Source: Asterochloris sp. CNOR1 | Lineage: Eukaryota > Chlorophyta > Trebouxiophyceae > Trebouxiales > Trebouxiaceae | Direction: 5' to 3' | Length of the DNA stretch: 64,000 nucleotides | Assembly (NCBI GenBank): GCA_963969365.1 | Contig: OZ017747.1 | Span: 992,001-1,056,000, forward strand | Part shown: in pieces, positions 24,264 to 36,291 of the stretch | How the letters are laid out: every line of letters starts with the position of its first letter | How positions within the stretch are numbered: position 1 is the stretch's first letter | Notes under the pieces: generated by a model | What the model saw: the letters and a program-made list of their open reading frames with translations, nothing else | Databases searched by the model: none | What the model was told of the DNA's origin: nothing | Position numbers and translations under genes: made by a program

Positions 24264-26311
24264 ATGCAGCAGAACGGGCCTGCTGCAGCTGCACAGCAGG
24301 AGAGGACAAGCCCAACCCCACAAAGGTGCTGTGCAGCAAATGTATCTTCAAAGATCAAGGCCATGGCATTGGGTCTGCCTGAAGCTTGGCCTGCTGCTCC
24401 ACTTGGCGCAGTGTACTGTGCGCCCTGCAGTCATGTCTTGTCACCTGAGCCCATTTGCTGCACAATCTGCAGGAAGCGCAGCAGCTCAGCCAATGCTGAG
24501 GAGCCGCTGCGTAAGCGCGCCTGCTCATCCTCGCACGTTCTCACAGAACAACGGCGCCGTGACAACATCAATAAGGTCAGCATGTGCCTTGGGAATGAGC
24601 ACTCGCCGGAAAGCTGGTCGCTCCATCATATCAAGCGAGACAGTCAGGGCAGCATCTAGGCACTGTGCTGCTGGCACCATGCTGGGCACTGCATGCGATC
24701 TTGGCCAGAGCCTGCACAAATGTGCTGGTGCAGATTGTGCCAGCAGCGCGAGGTGCCTGCCAGACAGCTGTTCTTCTGTGCTGTAGGGCTTTGGTGCACT
24801 CAGGGAGCTCATTCCCCATAAGGACCGGATGGATAAGGCTGCATTGCTCATGCAAGGAGTGGAGTACATTAAGCAGATGCAGGTGGGCCTTGGCCTGGTT
24901 GACAAAACCAACATGATTGGAACAGCACAGCGCCAGCGTGACTGGCACAGGGTGCTGCTGAAGCAGCACCTCAGGCATGCTGCAGTGTGTCGCTGTGCAC
25001 TCTGTTTAGAGAGAGGTACTGCTCTCCTGAGCACATGCACTGCTGTGCGTGAGGCACACCTCAACACCCTGACGTCCCATGCAGGCGGTAATGCGACAGC
25101 TGATCAGCATGGGTGCCACCAAGAACTTCTCAGAAGACGTGCAGTGGGCCATCCGCATGCTGCTGCCCTGGCAGGAAGACAAGCCGGCAGGAGATGCCTC
25201 ATCCAGAGATGCTGTGCTGGCGGGGGTCCTGCCCGACCAGAAGTGCCGGCCCTACCTGCTCAACCAGAAGCAGCTGGCCGCCTTGACGCAGCCAGTGGAG
25301 GAGGTGAGCTGCTTCTGCAGTCCTGCTTGGCCTGCAGCCTGCTGTCAGGGGCAGCTCCACATGCTTACAGCTACCCTGTAGCTCAGGTAGGTCACTGTCA
25401 CTTGCACTGTCAAAGCAATTGCGCTGCTAACAGCACATGGCCGTGGTGTGCAGGCCAAGGCCGAGGTGGCACCCTCCGCACCTGCTCAGCCCAGCCTGCT
25501 GAGCACCATTCAGCAGGCGCTGGTGCTGCAGCAGCAGCTTCAGCAGACAAATGGTGAGTACAGCAGTCTCTGCCAGCATGGTCAGTCCCAGTCCTCAGCT
25601 GCAGAGCATTTGCACCCCTTTGGACTGCGCAATCACCACAATCATGACTGATGTCTGTAGGACTGGGTCTCTTCCAGTTGGCGCAGCTGCTTGCAGCGGC
25701 TCCTCAGGCAGCTGGGCTGAGCGGATGTACAGGCTGCAGCCCCAGTCCAAACATCTTTCAGCAGCTGGCTGGCGCTGCCCAGTCAGGTGCCTGTGCCCAG
25801 GTGTGCCAGCAAGCTCCCATGTTCTATGCAGTGGACAACTCCTCTCTGCCTGAGGCAGGCGCGTTTCACTAAGTTTCCCGCTGAGCCATGTAAACATCTA
25901 ATCTGTTCATTGCAGGCACCTGTAAGCGCAGCGGCCATGTCCCAGCCCCCCATAACGGCCACAGTCCTGCCGCCAGTGCCAGCTTTGGCCTCAACTGGCG
26001 CAGCCATGCCGTCTCAGTCCTGCAGCACGCTGCCTGAGCCATCCCCGGCTGCCACAACTGCTGCGCACTGCTCTGCCCAGGCTGCACTGGACTTGATGTC
26101 GTGTCATGAGTCCAAGCTGCCTGCGCACCAGCCCTCTGTCGCCTCTGGCACAGGCAACATCGGCAGTGACGCCTCTGGCTCAGGCAACGTCAGCAAACCT
26201 GCGCCAGTGCTGCCCAAGAAGGGCCCCAAATCCCGCCGGCACAGCACTGTTGCCACCATCGCCCCCGAACTGCCAGCCCCTGTACAGCAGTCTGGCCGCC
26301 CTGCTTACTGA
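24264..26311 (+). CDS. bHLH transcription factor (plant PIF-like bHLH domain)
   Basis: The domain is split by one intron. The exon to about 24573 carries the basic region HVLTEQRRRDNINK, with His, Glu and Arg in the H-E-R pattern that reads G-box/E-box DNA. The exon from about 24787 has ALRELIPHKDRMDKAALL then QGVEYIKQMQ, the loop and second helix, closest in feel to plant PIF-type factors. An RKRSSS..EEPLRKR segment precedes it and may serve as a nuclear signal. Later exons (25084-25307, 25453-25552, 25675-25800, 25917-26311) encode a helical segment with RMLLPWQED and then a low-complexity Ala/Pro/Ser/Gln tail ending at TGA 26309. The ATG at 24264 is the first in frame, but an upstream exon is possible. 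About 210 bases separate it from the divergent ALG12 start, implying a shared promoter region. Confidence 0.85.
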
Positions 26312-26780
26312 AGGAGAGTGGTATGAAAGTGCGCTGCTCAAGTTCCAGGTTTCCGCACCTCCTTTTTGAGGGAGGCTTTGGCAGCAAGCCTGATCTTTGT
26401 ATGACCTGAACACCTTAGACCCTGTGTAAAGACGCTGGTACTTACAGTGATGTGTGCAATGCTTTTCACTCACAAGTGGATGCCATAGTCAGCCGTCAAA
26501 AGTGTGTACATGCATCTGAACTCCCTGGGTAGGCTTGTCAGGGCCCTGCAGAAACAGGGGCACGTCGATGGCATGTGCACATAGGGTCATGCACAACATT
26601 TGCAGGCTGCTAATGCAAAATTCAGACCTGCGACAGCAGCCACGAGACCACTGGGCCAGCCGTCCTGCCCAGGGTCGACAGCATCACAGACAGCTTGTCT
26701 GCAGACACTCCCAAGCCTGAAGTCCCGGTGATGTTTAGATTTCCAGCCAATCTTTGCATTTCAAACCAGCATCTGTGATC
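26312..26780. other. Intergenic gap, bHLH gene to aldose epimerase
   Basis: No coding or RNA feature could be supported. The genes on both sides point right, so it should hold the bHLH 3' region and the epimerase promoter. Confidence 0.4.
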
Positions 26781-29553
26781 ATGGGCATACCTTTGAGTCC
26801 CAATGGAGACTCTGACACTCCAAAGCGGAAGGACCGGGAGAGAAAAGCAACTCTCCAGCAGATCATTGGAGGTCTGTGTCTTGCAGCCATTGCTGCAACA
26901 GGCACCATCTTGCTGGGCAGGCAAGTGGAGACCATGCCTTGATGCACTCCACCTGCATGCAGCCTGGCCTGACTTATTGCATTGGCTGCAGGCGTCTCAG
27001 GGATGGCAACCGCCTGAAGAATATGCCGCTGTACGTGCTGAAGTCGTCAGCGGGTGTGGAGGTGCATGTGCGGCCCATAGGCTGCTGCATTCAGCGCCTG
27101 CTGGTGCCGGATGCGCAGGGCAATCTTGAGGACATTGTGCTGGGCTTTGATGATCTCAAGCCTTATTCGGTGAGGGTTGGCACTGGTGCTCACGTGTTTC
27201 AGGTTTCGACGCGGCTGCCCATGATGCCCACCCTGTCCCAGCATCACAGGGCAATGCTGGCAGCATGTGAGCCTGTTCTGCAGTCGAGTGCCTCACACAT
27301 TGCTCGGCACCTGGCAGCTCCAAAGAGCCTTTTGCAGCGTTACACTTCTGCCCAGCGACATCAGTCAGCCCCAGAGATACCATGGCCAGCCAAATGATGT
27401 CAGACACAAATGCCAGCGGAGCATGGGGGCACTCTGAGAGTTGACAAAGTGCTTGAAGCAGCACAACAGCTGCTTCAAGCCTGCAGGAAGAGGTGACTGT
27501 GGAGAACAAAGATCACGATAAGCAGCGGAACAGCTGGTCCTGGCCCTGGCCCTGCAGGATGCGGGCACTCTGCCGAAGTATGACATTCCCTACAGCAGCA
27601 CAACAGCTGTCTCTGCCCTGCAGGACAGGGTTGCTCTGGAATCTATGATCAATATCTGCAGCAGCACGACAGCTTAACCTGCCTCTGCAGGATGGAACCT
27701 CGCCGTACTTTGGCGTGCTAGTGGGGCGCTGTGCAAACCGGATCGAGGGTGCCACCTTTGCGCTGAATGGTACCGTCTATCGCGTGCCTGCCAATGACGG
27801 GCGCAACTCCCTGCACGGCGGCATCAAGGGCTTTGACAAGCACATCTGGGACTCTAAGCAGATTGAGCACCCAGATGGGGAAGCTGTGCGCCTGACACGC
27901 ACCAGCCCAGATGGGGAGGAGGGGTACCCTGGCACAGTGCAGGTTGCAGTCACGTGAGTGCGCTTGCCATACCCAGCTGTATGTGATGCGAGCTTTGCCG
28001 ATACCTGGGACCACTGCACTGGTCCGTCTGACAGGCATGCACTCGAACATCAGACTGCCAGGCTGTGCTGCCATACCTCAGCCCATGCGAGCAGAGGTTG
28101 CATCACGTCCTGTGCACCTGTTGTGCTGCTTAAGTCCAATTGTGAGAGGATCCACGGGCAGGCCTGAGACATGCTCCCTTGCGCTGCAGGTATGTGCTCA
28201 CCGGTCAGGGCACTCTGAAGCTGATGGTGGAGGCCACCACAGACAAGGGGACCATCATCAATCTGGCCCAGCACAGCTATTTCAACATGGCAGGCCACGC
28301 CAGTGGGACCATCCTGGAGCACCAGCTCACCATCAACGGGTATGCCCCTGCAGCCATGTGGACACTATTGTGGACTCTTGTCATTGCCACATGGCACCTG
28401 CGGTCATGTCCTACAGGGAATGCAGGAGCCCTGCAGGCAGAGGCTTTTCCATACAAGCAGCTGCAGGCGCCAGCTTCTGATGCATGCACCTGCATGAGCT
28501 GGCAGCAGAACACTTCGCCTGTTACTTGGGCCTGCAGCCCAGTCTTGCTGAGCCACCATGCCCCCATGCTGGTCCCACACCTGGTCCCCCACCTAGTTCC
28601 CCCACCTATGGGACGGAGTCTGCACATAATTCAGCCCCCTTTTCTGCCGCTGCAGGGACCATTATACCCCGAAGGACAGCGAATCCATCCCCACCGGTGA
28701 GATCCTGCCCGTGAAGGGCACGCCCTTTGACTTTGGCAGCCCCCACAGCATTGGGTCGCGCCTCTCCCAGGTGCCCGGCGGCTATGACCACAACTTTGTG
28801 CTCCAAGGCCTGGGCAAGCAGGCCAAATTCAAGGTTCACAACCAGAGAGCCTCTGAAAGGTGAGTATGGCCTTACTTTGCGGCTGCTTCTGGTGGGCTTT
28901 CAGAAAAGTGTGCCAAGCTGTGGGAGAGCATGTCTCAGCTGGGTGCTTGAGATACAGCAGAAGCAGTCTGCAGACAGCTGCTTTGCAGGCGGTGCTGCGT
29001 CCAGGCTGTCTTGATGATTACAGCTTCCGGGTGCCCCTAGGCACCACAAAGAAAGGGCCATGCTTTGCAGCCACACCTTTGCTCGCAGAGACGTACTGTC
29101 CACTACTGTCCTTATGTTGTGCAGTCCCAAGATGGCTGCAAAGCTTCGGGATCCTGACTCCGGCCGCACCATGACCATCTCCACAACGGCACCTGGGCTG
29201 CAATTCTATTCAGGTGGGCCCTTCAGCATGCTCTAGCAGCATCAGTCGTGTATGTCTCCTGCTGCTCATTAGGAGTGAGGCTGTTCTGCAGGCAATTTCC
29301 TGAGTCACGGTGGGCAGCCAGACGGCAAGAGTGGTGCTGAGTATTCAAAGTACTCTGGCCTGGCCCTAGAGACTCAGAACTTTCCCAATGCTGTAAATCA
29401 GCCTGCCTTCCCCTCTGTCACCCTGAGCCCTGGCGAATCATATCGCCAAGAGACGTGGTGAGTCCAGTGGCTTCTGTCATGCATGCGGACCAACACTGGG
29501 TCTTTGCTGACCAGCTCCTTGAAGTGTGCAGGTATGCTTTCAGCGTGGAATAA
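26781..29553 (+). CDS. Aldose 1-epimerase (mutarotase), membrane-anchored form
   Basis: Galactose mutarotases interconvert alpha and beta anomers of hexoses. The start chosen is the ATG at 26781. A charged head (PKRKDRERK) precedes one hydrophobic segment, [19 protein letters not shown], predicting a type II membrane or signal-anchor protein. Domain exons follow. About 26991-27170 has [20 protein letters not shown]. From 27691 it reads [20 protein letters not shown] and NSLHGG, with the substrate-binding Asn-Arg and the HGG motif. From 28191 it has [12 protein letters not shown], with the catalytic His. From about 28657 it has [16 protein letters not shown] and GGYDHNFVL. From 29125 it has [15 protein letters not shown]. 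From 29291 it has [15 protein letters not shown] and a catalytic-site Glu, with [10 protein letters not shown]. The last exon (after the intron at 29459) encodes YAFSVE and the TAA at 29551-29553. Confidence 0.92.
27459..27694 (+). repeat. Four tandem acceptor-bearing repeats in the epimerase intron
   Basis: The words CAGC(A/G)(C/G)(A/G)ACAGCT and CCTGCAGGA(T/A/C) alternate through the intron. CTGCAGGA occurs at about 27481, 27552, 27618 and 27685, giving a period of about 66-71. Only the last copy is the working 3' splice site (CTCTGCAG|GATGGAACC). The three upstream copies are near-identical potential acceptors. Confidence 0.75.
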
Positions 29554-29641
29554 CTGAGAAATACTGAGAAATTCTGGTCCAGCCTGTTGATGATAGTGCT
29601 GGCCCTTGCAATCATCAATCAATTGTACTTACACATGCTTC

Positions 29642-32168
29642 ATGCTAGTGAGATCAGCTTTTAGGTCAGGCAAGCCGATCTTGCCAAATAACATGCAGGA
29701 CTGCGGGCACAGTCAGCGCCTGCTGCATGGTGCACCTCTCTTCAAGCCTAGACAGCATGCAGCTCCCTCCCGGCATGGGACATCCAGGCAAGGAGCACCT
29801 GTCTGCCTGCCTTCATTGCCTGCCGCACCGCTCCTACATCACTGTGTAATGTCCTCACCCTTCTGATTGGATACAGATCATGGAGCAGGAGGCACCTGCC
29901 GCAGCATGAGCAGCAGCAGCAGCACTGCCACCACCAGAGGCAGCAAAGGTGGCACCAGAAGCCAGCAGCAGCCAGCGGCGCCGCCGCCTCCCCCTCAGGC
30001 GATGACTTTCAGCCGCCGAGCGAGCTGAGCACAGATTCACCTGAGGAGAGTGGCAGCCCCCAGTACTCAGTCAGCGTGTTTCCCAGGCTGCGGGAGAAGG
30101 ACCCCTACAGGCTGCTGGGGGTGGACGGCGATGCAGGCTTTGAGGAGGTGCAGGATGCGCGCAACTACCTGTACGAGGTATGACAGCAGGATGGGGACAA
30201 AGCCGCAACAGGTTCGGGTGTGGCCGCAGGCATGCTGCGCGCCCAGGGAGAATTCTGCACAACTGACAAAGATATTACAACAGCAACTGTGCAGCTGCAA
30301 CATCCCCTGTGAGTGATGTTACAGGGTCTGTGCAGTTGCCTGCATGCGGAACAGCAGGTGTGCCTTGCGACAGTCAAGCGATGCTGCAATCTGTCTCAGC
30401 AATGGGATACATGACTAGTGAAGGTAAAGGCAGTGGCGTCTGTGCATCGTCCAAGCATGCTGCATGAGAATTCGTGGTATGAGGCAACTGCAGCCGGCTG
30501 TGCTACACCTGATGCTTGAGAGAAACAGAAGAGCATGTAAGCAGGGCAGGCTGCTTCCTGTTTGGTCGTAGACAGGTTGCTGGCCATGAATCTTCCGCCT
30601 GCATGCTTCTGGTGCACAATGCCCTGCAACAAGGCTCACGCTGGAGCTCCTACGTGTGATGCTAGTCAGTTGGGTCCTGGGAAGGTGCAGAGCCTGCTGT
30701 GCAGGCCTGGTCGCCTGGTACGTCCTCTGTGTGTCAGAGGACCCTTGCCATCAGGGGCTGGTTCCAGATCTTCCTGCTGCTCAAGATGGTGCCCACTGCC
30801 AACATCGGGGACTCTCTTCCATTGCCCTCTCAGGGCTCGCCAGCACACTGCCTCTGCAATCCGTGCAGAACAGCAAGCAGCACAGGCTTCATGGCTTCCA
30901 TGTGATGTCTTCTTCATGCCTCCCCGCCAAAATTCCTCCACACTTGCAGGAATACAAAGAGCATGAGCGCAGCAGGGAAGCCATAGAGCTAGCCTTTGAC
31001 GCCATCCTGCAGCAGAAGATGAAGACGCGGCACAAGTACGGATTCAGGCCGCCTAGGAGCGGGCGCAAGACTGATGTGGCTGGGAACCCGGTGGGTTGTG
31101 CATCTCTGGTTGCGCACAACGGGTATCAAGCAGCTGTGCCAAGCTGGTCAGGGGTCTGGAGTATTGCTGCTGACTGCTGGTGATGGGTGGGCTTCCCTTC
31201 CTTGTGCTGGTAAAGCATGCCCATGGCAGCAGATGTGTCCCGTTCAACAGGCATCCTCAAGCGCTGCCTCCTGCTGACCAGCAGAGGATCAGTAAGCGAT
31301 GTCTGCCTGCACTCGAGAGGTGAGTGGCAGCGGTGGTGCTGGCTGACCCGTGCAGCAGAGCACAGTGTGTCAGCAGCAGCGAGAGGATGCCACCCAAGAG
31401 GCTTGCTCAGGGACAATGCACTCACCACAGGCCTCGCTTCCCCTGCCTGCAGAAGCAGACACTCTGGGAGAAGGTGAAGGACAGATTCGAGCCCTCAGTG
31501 CCAACCACCACCCTAGTGAATGAGGGCTCCATCTTCCTTATCCTGGCTCTCTGGTGCGCGCATGCCTGCACCCCACACGCCCACCAGCGCTGCCTGCTTT
31601 GCATGTGCAGCACCCGCTCTTCAGACAGGCTTCAGGCAGCCCTGCCTGCTTTGCTGGTGCAGCCATAGCTCTTGGTGGCTACTCTCGAGGCCCAGCGGTG
31701 GCTGCTGCCAATCCGCTGCCTGCTTTGCTGGTGCATCATCAGGTCCGGCCCAACCTGTGTATGCGCCCGCTCGCTGCAGGTCGGCCTACCAGTCAACAGC
31801 TGCAGACCCCACCCTGCCCATGGGCTCAGCAATCTGCTTCTGTGCCTATCGCCTCTTCACCAAGAGGAGAAACCGCAATCCAGAGGGGCCCTTCTTTGGC
31901 AACAGCCCCATCTGGGGAGCAGTGTTCACCACCATGCTAGGCCTGGTCATCGCTGGCTTTGTGAGTCCCCTGTTCTTGCTCTGCTGTTGCCTGGAGGCAG
32001 CACTTGGCAATCCCTCCTGTGGTGCTGCTGAGCGGCTCGTTCCATGCTCTGCAGGTCAGCTGGCTGTTTGTCATGATGGCACCACTTCCTAGAGCTTGGC
32101 GTCCAGAGGCCCTTGGCCTGTTCTTGGTCAACATGATGCTGGGTGCTATCACTATTTTCCTCAAGTGA
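29642..32168 (+). CDS. CPP1: CPP1-like (chaperone-like protein of POR1, DUF3353) plastid membrane protein
   Basis: Plant CPP1 is a J-like plastid membrane protein that stabilises protochlorophyllide oxidoreductase. The proposed start (29642, MLVRSAFRSGKP...) opens a basic, Ser/His-rich leader suited to a transit peptide. Its junction to the next exon, which reads SPSGDDFQPPSELSTDSPEE (about 29980-30050), is unresolved. The core exon has DPYRLLGVDGDAGFEEVQDA then RNYLYE, the J-like domain without HPD. Exon 30951 gives EYKEHERSREAIELAFDAIL and KTRHKYGFRPP. Exon 31454 has PTTTLVNEGSIFLILALW. Exon from 31780 has PTLPMGSAICFCAYRLFTKR then GAVFTTMLGLVIAGF. The last exon has SWLFVMM...GLFLVNMMLGAITIFLK and TGA at 32166. 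The three C-terminal hydrophobic segments match the family. Confidence 0.87.
31585..31740 (+). repeat. Three copies of a CTGCCTGCTTTGC motif in a CPP1 intron
   Basis: GCTGCCTGCTTTGC(T/A)(G/T)GTGCA recurs at about 31589, 31646 and 31719 within the intron ahead of the exon at 31780. Copies are diverged outside the core word and carry no splice site. Confidence 0.6.
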
Positions 32169-33275
32169 AATGGCTTGCCACCAAGCATTGTTTTTTGCCG
32201 TCAGACAGGCTCAGCAGGAACCCCAAGGGCGCCAGTGTCAGCCTATATCTCTCAACTGTGAGATTGGATCTGACAACCTGTGAACTTTGCTGTCAAGTGT
32301 GCTGCTTGTTTGTTTCAGCGCAGCACACAGCCTCTGTTGACATCTCCATAGCTGGCGATTTGCAAAACTGCAGAGATGCCCATGTGAGGTGTAAGTCACC
32401 ACATGCATCAGTTACCACGCAAGGCCAGCACAGGCTCCAGAGCTCATCTGTTGCTAGCTCATCAGATGGACCCGACGTCAGCCATGCTCACTGAGAGTTG
32501 TCAAATTGCAAGTTGCCTTGACAAACCACCTCTCTGGCTCACTTTAGCCTCTTGGAGGCTGTTCAATCCAAAGCGCATTTTGCTCACAAGGGTGCAGACA
32601 AGTTCCCTCAGCACTGCCTCCACAGCCTATGCTGGCACCACGCCTTTACCCTTGCAAAGTTCTAGCACCAGCAGCCGCTTCAAGAGCCGGAGTGTGCGCT
32701 GGCTGCAACATGTCCAGCTGTGTCCAGATGACCCCTTGGTCAGGGTGGGTGTCACTGCAGGGCCCCAAGCTGTCTTAGAGCAAATTGGCCAAGAGGGCCC
32801 TCAATGACATGCACAGACCGACCACCACCTGCATGCTTGCCCATGCCCCGATGTGACTCATGGACAGATGTTTTCCTGACAAAATTTCCTGGCATAACCT
32901 TGCTCAACCCCGCCTGATAGCAGGACAGAGCTTTCAACAAGGCTTGAAAGCTCTGAATTGGGCCCGCGCCCATTGCAGCTGGCAGGGCAGGTGATGTGTT
33001 GGTGTATCTCCATAGGAACTGTGCTGCCCTGGCAAGACGGTGTGTGAGAGTTAGTGTGAGCCCATTCTGCCATCTATATCTGCTGCAATCGGCAGCAAGG
33101 CAACTATGGCACCAATGGGCAACTATGGTGACACTGGCTGAGGGTGTAATTTGTATGTAGCAAGGCATTTCTGTGGTTTACCGGGCAGACATGATACAAC
33201 AAGTGCGGGTACACAAAGTAACAGGAGCTGATTGTAGAAGCATGTGCTCAGACATTGTACAGGCCAAAAGGAGAG
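32169..33275. other. Convergent intergenic region, CPP1 to enoyl-CoA isomerase
   Basis: About 1.1 kb between two converging genes. No frame resembles a protein family and no structured RNA was recognised. It should hold two 3' untranslated regions. Confidence 0.45.
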
Positions 33276-34848
33276 TCACAGCTTGGCCTTCTTCTTGCCG
33301 GCCAGGCGCTGCAGCGTGGCGCCGACAGCAGATGAGATCTCAGGCGAGGCCAGCATCTCCCAGGCCCCCTCCACCTCTGGGACACAGAACTCCTCCCAGT
33401 CCTTGGCAAAGCCGTCGCGGAGGATGCCCTTGGTGCGCTGCCGCCCCTTGTCTGGCACCTTCAGCAGCTGCTGCATGGTCTGCTCGGCTGCTGGCAGGAG
33501 CTGCTCTGTGGGCACCAGCCGGTCCACCAAGCCCAGCTTGAGGGCGTCCTGGGAGCTCGGCATCTGCAGGCACAAAACGGCAGGACTCGAATTCACTGTT
33601 ACTCAGCCTTTGAGCAGGCTGGTAGCAAGCAGGACAGGCCTCACCAGCTCTCAATCGCAGTGTGCAGCATTTTGAGCTCTGCTGCTGTCGGCAGCAGCCT
33701 GCAACAAATAGTGGTACTGCTGATCCCACGGCAGCATGCAACCTGGGTCCCCTGCTGCACAGCAGCAGCCCTGAGCTTCCCCGACTGGACAGGCATGATC
33801 AGCACATGCCTTCAGGCAGTGGGCACCATGCAGCCCGGTGTGGCTGCTGACCCGCGCAAACTGCAGCAGCTGGGACGCTGGGCCCTGGCCAATGGTGCGC
33901 CCCATCAGGTCGCACCACTTCTCAGGAACTGAGATGCCGATGGCCACCTCGTTCAAACCGATGTAGCCCTGCTCGGTCATGATGCGGTGGTCACAGCACA
34001 GCGCGATGTTGCACCCCGCTGCTGGGCAGGCGCCGCGGATGGCTGCAATGGTGACAAGTGGACTCCTGCAGGCACAGGGCACTTGCAGAGTGACAAGCAG
34101 GTAGTCTGCACACCTCCTAGCCATCGACATGTAGCCCTGCACCATTGATGCTTTGCAATCAGCTGTGCTGCTGAACTCAACAGGTAGGTGGGGGGATACC
34201 TCCTAGCCATTGACATGAAGACCAGCACAATCAGTGCTTTGCAATCAGCTGTGGTGCTGAACTCAACAGATAGGTGGGGAGATGGCTGCTGCATGTGTCA
34301 GGCTGGTGCCAGCTGAAGACCCTCAGATGCACAGCTGAGGCGCTTTATGCGCAGCCCCAGAGGCAGCTTGCAGCCTCAGTGCAGACCCATCTGTTCATCA
34401 GGCATTGAGTTGTTCAGAGCAAGCTAGCAGGACCTGATTGCAACAGCTGGCCCGGGAATCTGTTCTGAAGAGGCCACACTGTCGCCATCAGCACATGATC
34501 TGAGCTGAACACACAATGACTGCTCAGCAAAAGTATCCACCCCGCTCACCTGTACAGGCTGGCCAGGAACTGGTTCTGGACCACCCAGAACTTGCCATAC
34601 TGCTCCCGACTGCTCTTGGGAGCATACAGGGACACTATGTCGTTGCCAGCAGTGAAGATGTCACGCTGTAGGCCTGAAGCGATGATGATGCCCCGAACGG
34701 CAGGGTCCTGCTCACACTGACGCACCGCCTGAGCCAGCTGCTGCCACAGGGCGAGGGTGAGGGTGTTGACTGGCTCGCGAGCCATTGTGACAAGAGCGTA
34801 GCCGCCAGGGCGCTTGTCAACGGTGACCCACTGCTGCTGGGCTGCCAT
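33276..34848 (-). CDS. Delta3,delta2-enoyl-CoA isomerase (ECI1-like), probable peroxisomal
   Basis: This crotonase-fold enzyme shifts cis/trans-3 double bonds to trans-2 so unsaturated fatty acids can finish beta-oxidation. Exon 1 from ATG 34848 has TMAREPVNTLTLALWQQLAQ and LQRDIFTAGNDIVSLYAPKS, carrying the first half of the oxyanion hole. Exon 2 (about 34065-33850) has SPLVTIAAIRGACPAAGCNI then ALCCDHRIMTEQGYIGLNEV, with the second oxyanion Gly-Cys and the catalytic-loop Glu. Exon 3 (about 33565-33276) has SQDALKLGLVDRLVPTEQLL. The protein ends KKKAKL, and AKL is an accepted peroxisomal targeting signal type 1. The start shows no obvious mitochondrial presequence, unlike animal ECI1. About 270 residues, the usual length. 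Confidence 0.9.
34112..34285 (-). repeat. 86-base tandem duplication in the isomerase intron
   Basis: The segment CCTCCTAGCCAT(C/T)GACATG through GCTGAACTCAACAG(G/A)TAGGTGGGG occurs at 34112-34197 and again at about 34198-34285. The two copies match closely with a few substitutions. Both lie inside the intron between exons 1 and 2. Confidence 0.85.
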
Positions 34849-36291
34849 GGCGATGACTGCGAGCACAGGGAGAGCTGTGCCTGAAGCCTGCTGCTACGGT
34901 GTGGACAGGAGTGGGGATTTGCCCAGCTTGGTGCTGGCAGGTGGGCAGCTGATGCTGTAGCCCTGCTGGGGACAGTAGTCGGCTGCTGACCCTGCAGGCA
35001 AGGTAAAGGTGCTTCAGACCCAAAGAAGGAGTGTGAGAATGATGTGCAGCAGGCAACAGGCCTTGGCCCTCAGTTCAGGTCTCCAAATGTTTTTCCGCAC
35101 AGCCTGTGGCTTCTCAGCAGAACGAAAGTATTTGTGTGTTCATCATCAGGCCAGCCCTGCTGGCCCAGTGCAAGCATGCAGCATCGTCAGACAAACATTC
35201 GCTCTCATTAGCAGGGAGTTAGTCTGCTTAAGAAGGTGTCCTAAGATTGGTGTTGGTGTCATCATCCGATGCTAAGCAACATGCTGATGGAAACAAGATT
35301 TTAATTTGCAGAAGCATGATCGATGATGATGATGATGTGGCCAGCCAGCCTGGCATGGGTCAGGAAGAACGCAGCACGTTTTGTCAGCACAGAAGTGCTC
35401 AGGTCAAGTGTTGGATTATGTGTGTCTATCATCACCCCCATGTGGTTTAGTGGCTGGCTCATGCTATACAGACAGATGCTGCTGCAAAGCCCCAGTAAGG
35501 GCATGCTGGTGCAGGCGCATTTTGCTGCAGGAGCCCAGCTGAGCGCACAGAAGTGTACATAAGTTGCTGCTTGGCAACTGCTCACCTCTGTTTCTTCACC
35601 AGTGGAGCTTGTGGTGACGTGGGCAGCTCCTGCAGACATTGCAGAGGAGATGGGCTGAGACCTCGCCAAAAGGCTGCATGGGAAGGAATGTCCCAAGGTC
35701 ACTGCTGCCTGCTTGGCATGAATTGCCGGCGGGCTACTGGCCAAGAATTTAATCTCCTCAGTGGGTAAGGGGCAATAGCTCCTATGGCAAAGAGGTAGCT
35801 TTGCACGGAGGATGTACTGAGGCTGGGTTCAGGGCAGGTCTGTGCATGTGCAAGCACTGCAGGGCTGCAGCCTGAAGCAGCTGCGCCTGATATTTTGATT
35901 GTGTGCACAGCTCAGTGCAGCAGCAATGCACTGCAAGGGTGGCATCGGCTGCCTCCCTCTGCATGTAAAGCAACATGAGGCCCTCAGGGGATGCTTGTTG
36001 TCGTCCTGATTGTTCCGTTCTCAAAGATTAATATCCAGAGCATCATTGGGCGCCCCCACATGGGAGACATCTCTGAAGGCGGCCGCATTTGAGCGCTCAC
36101 CTGTCCAGAAGAAAGCTCCTGAAGCTCCTGCTGAGCGCTGGGAGAGCCAGATCTGCAGAAAGACTGCAGATTGAGGCTGCCAGGTCTGAAGACTATCTTC
36201 TATCGATAGAAAGCAAATCCACCACAAACATCGCCGACTCTTGGATGCCTGCCCACAGCTGTTTGCCTGCCGCAAGCCTCACGGCAAGATC
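34849..36291. other. Divergent intergenic region, isomerase to PP2A B''
   Basis: About 1.4 kb between divergent starts, so it should hold both promoters. No protein-like frame was convincing, although an in-frame open stretch at about 36010-36165 could be an upstream PP2A exon. A short (GAT)n run lies at about 35320-35336. Confidence 0.4.

Noticed and set aside
24073-24786. Plus-strand open frame starting METKSTTVV before the bHLH exon
   Set aside because: Its frame differs from the bHLH basic region and shows no family features. Only its first codons could belong to a 5' exon.
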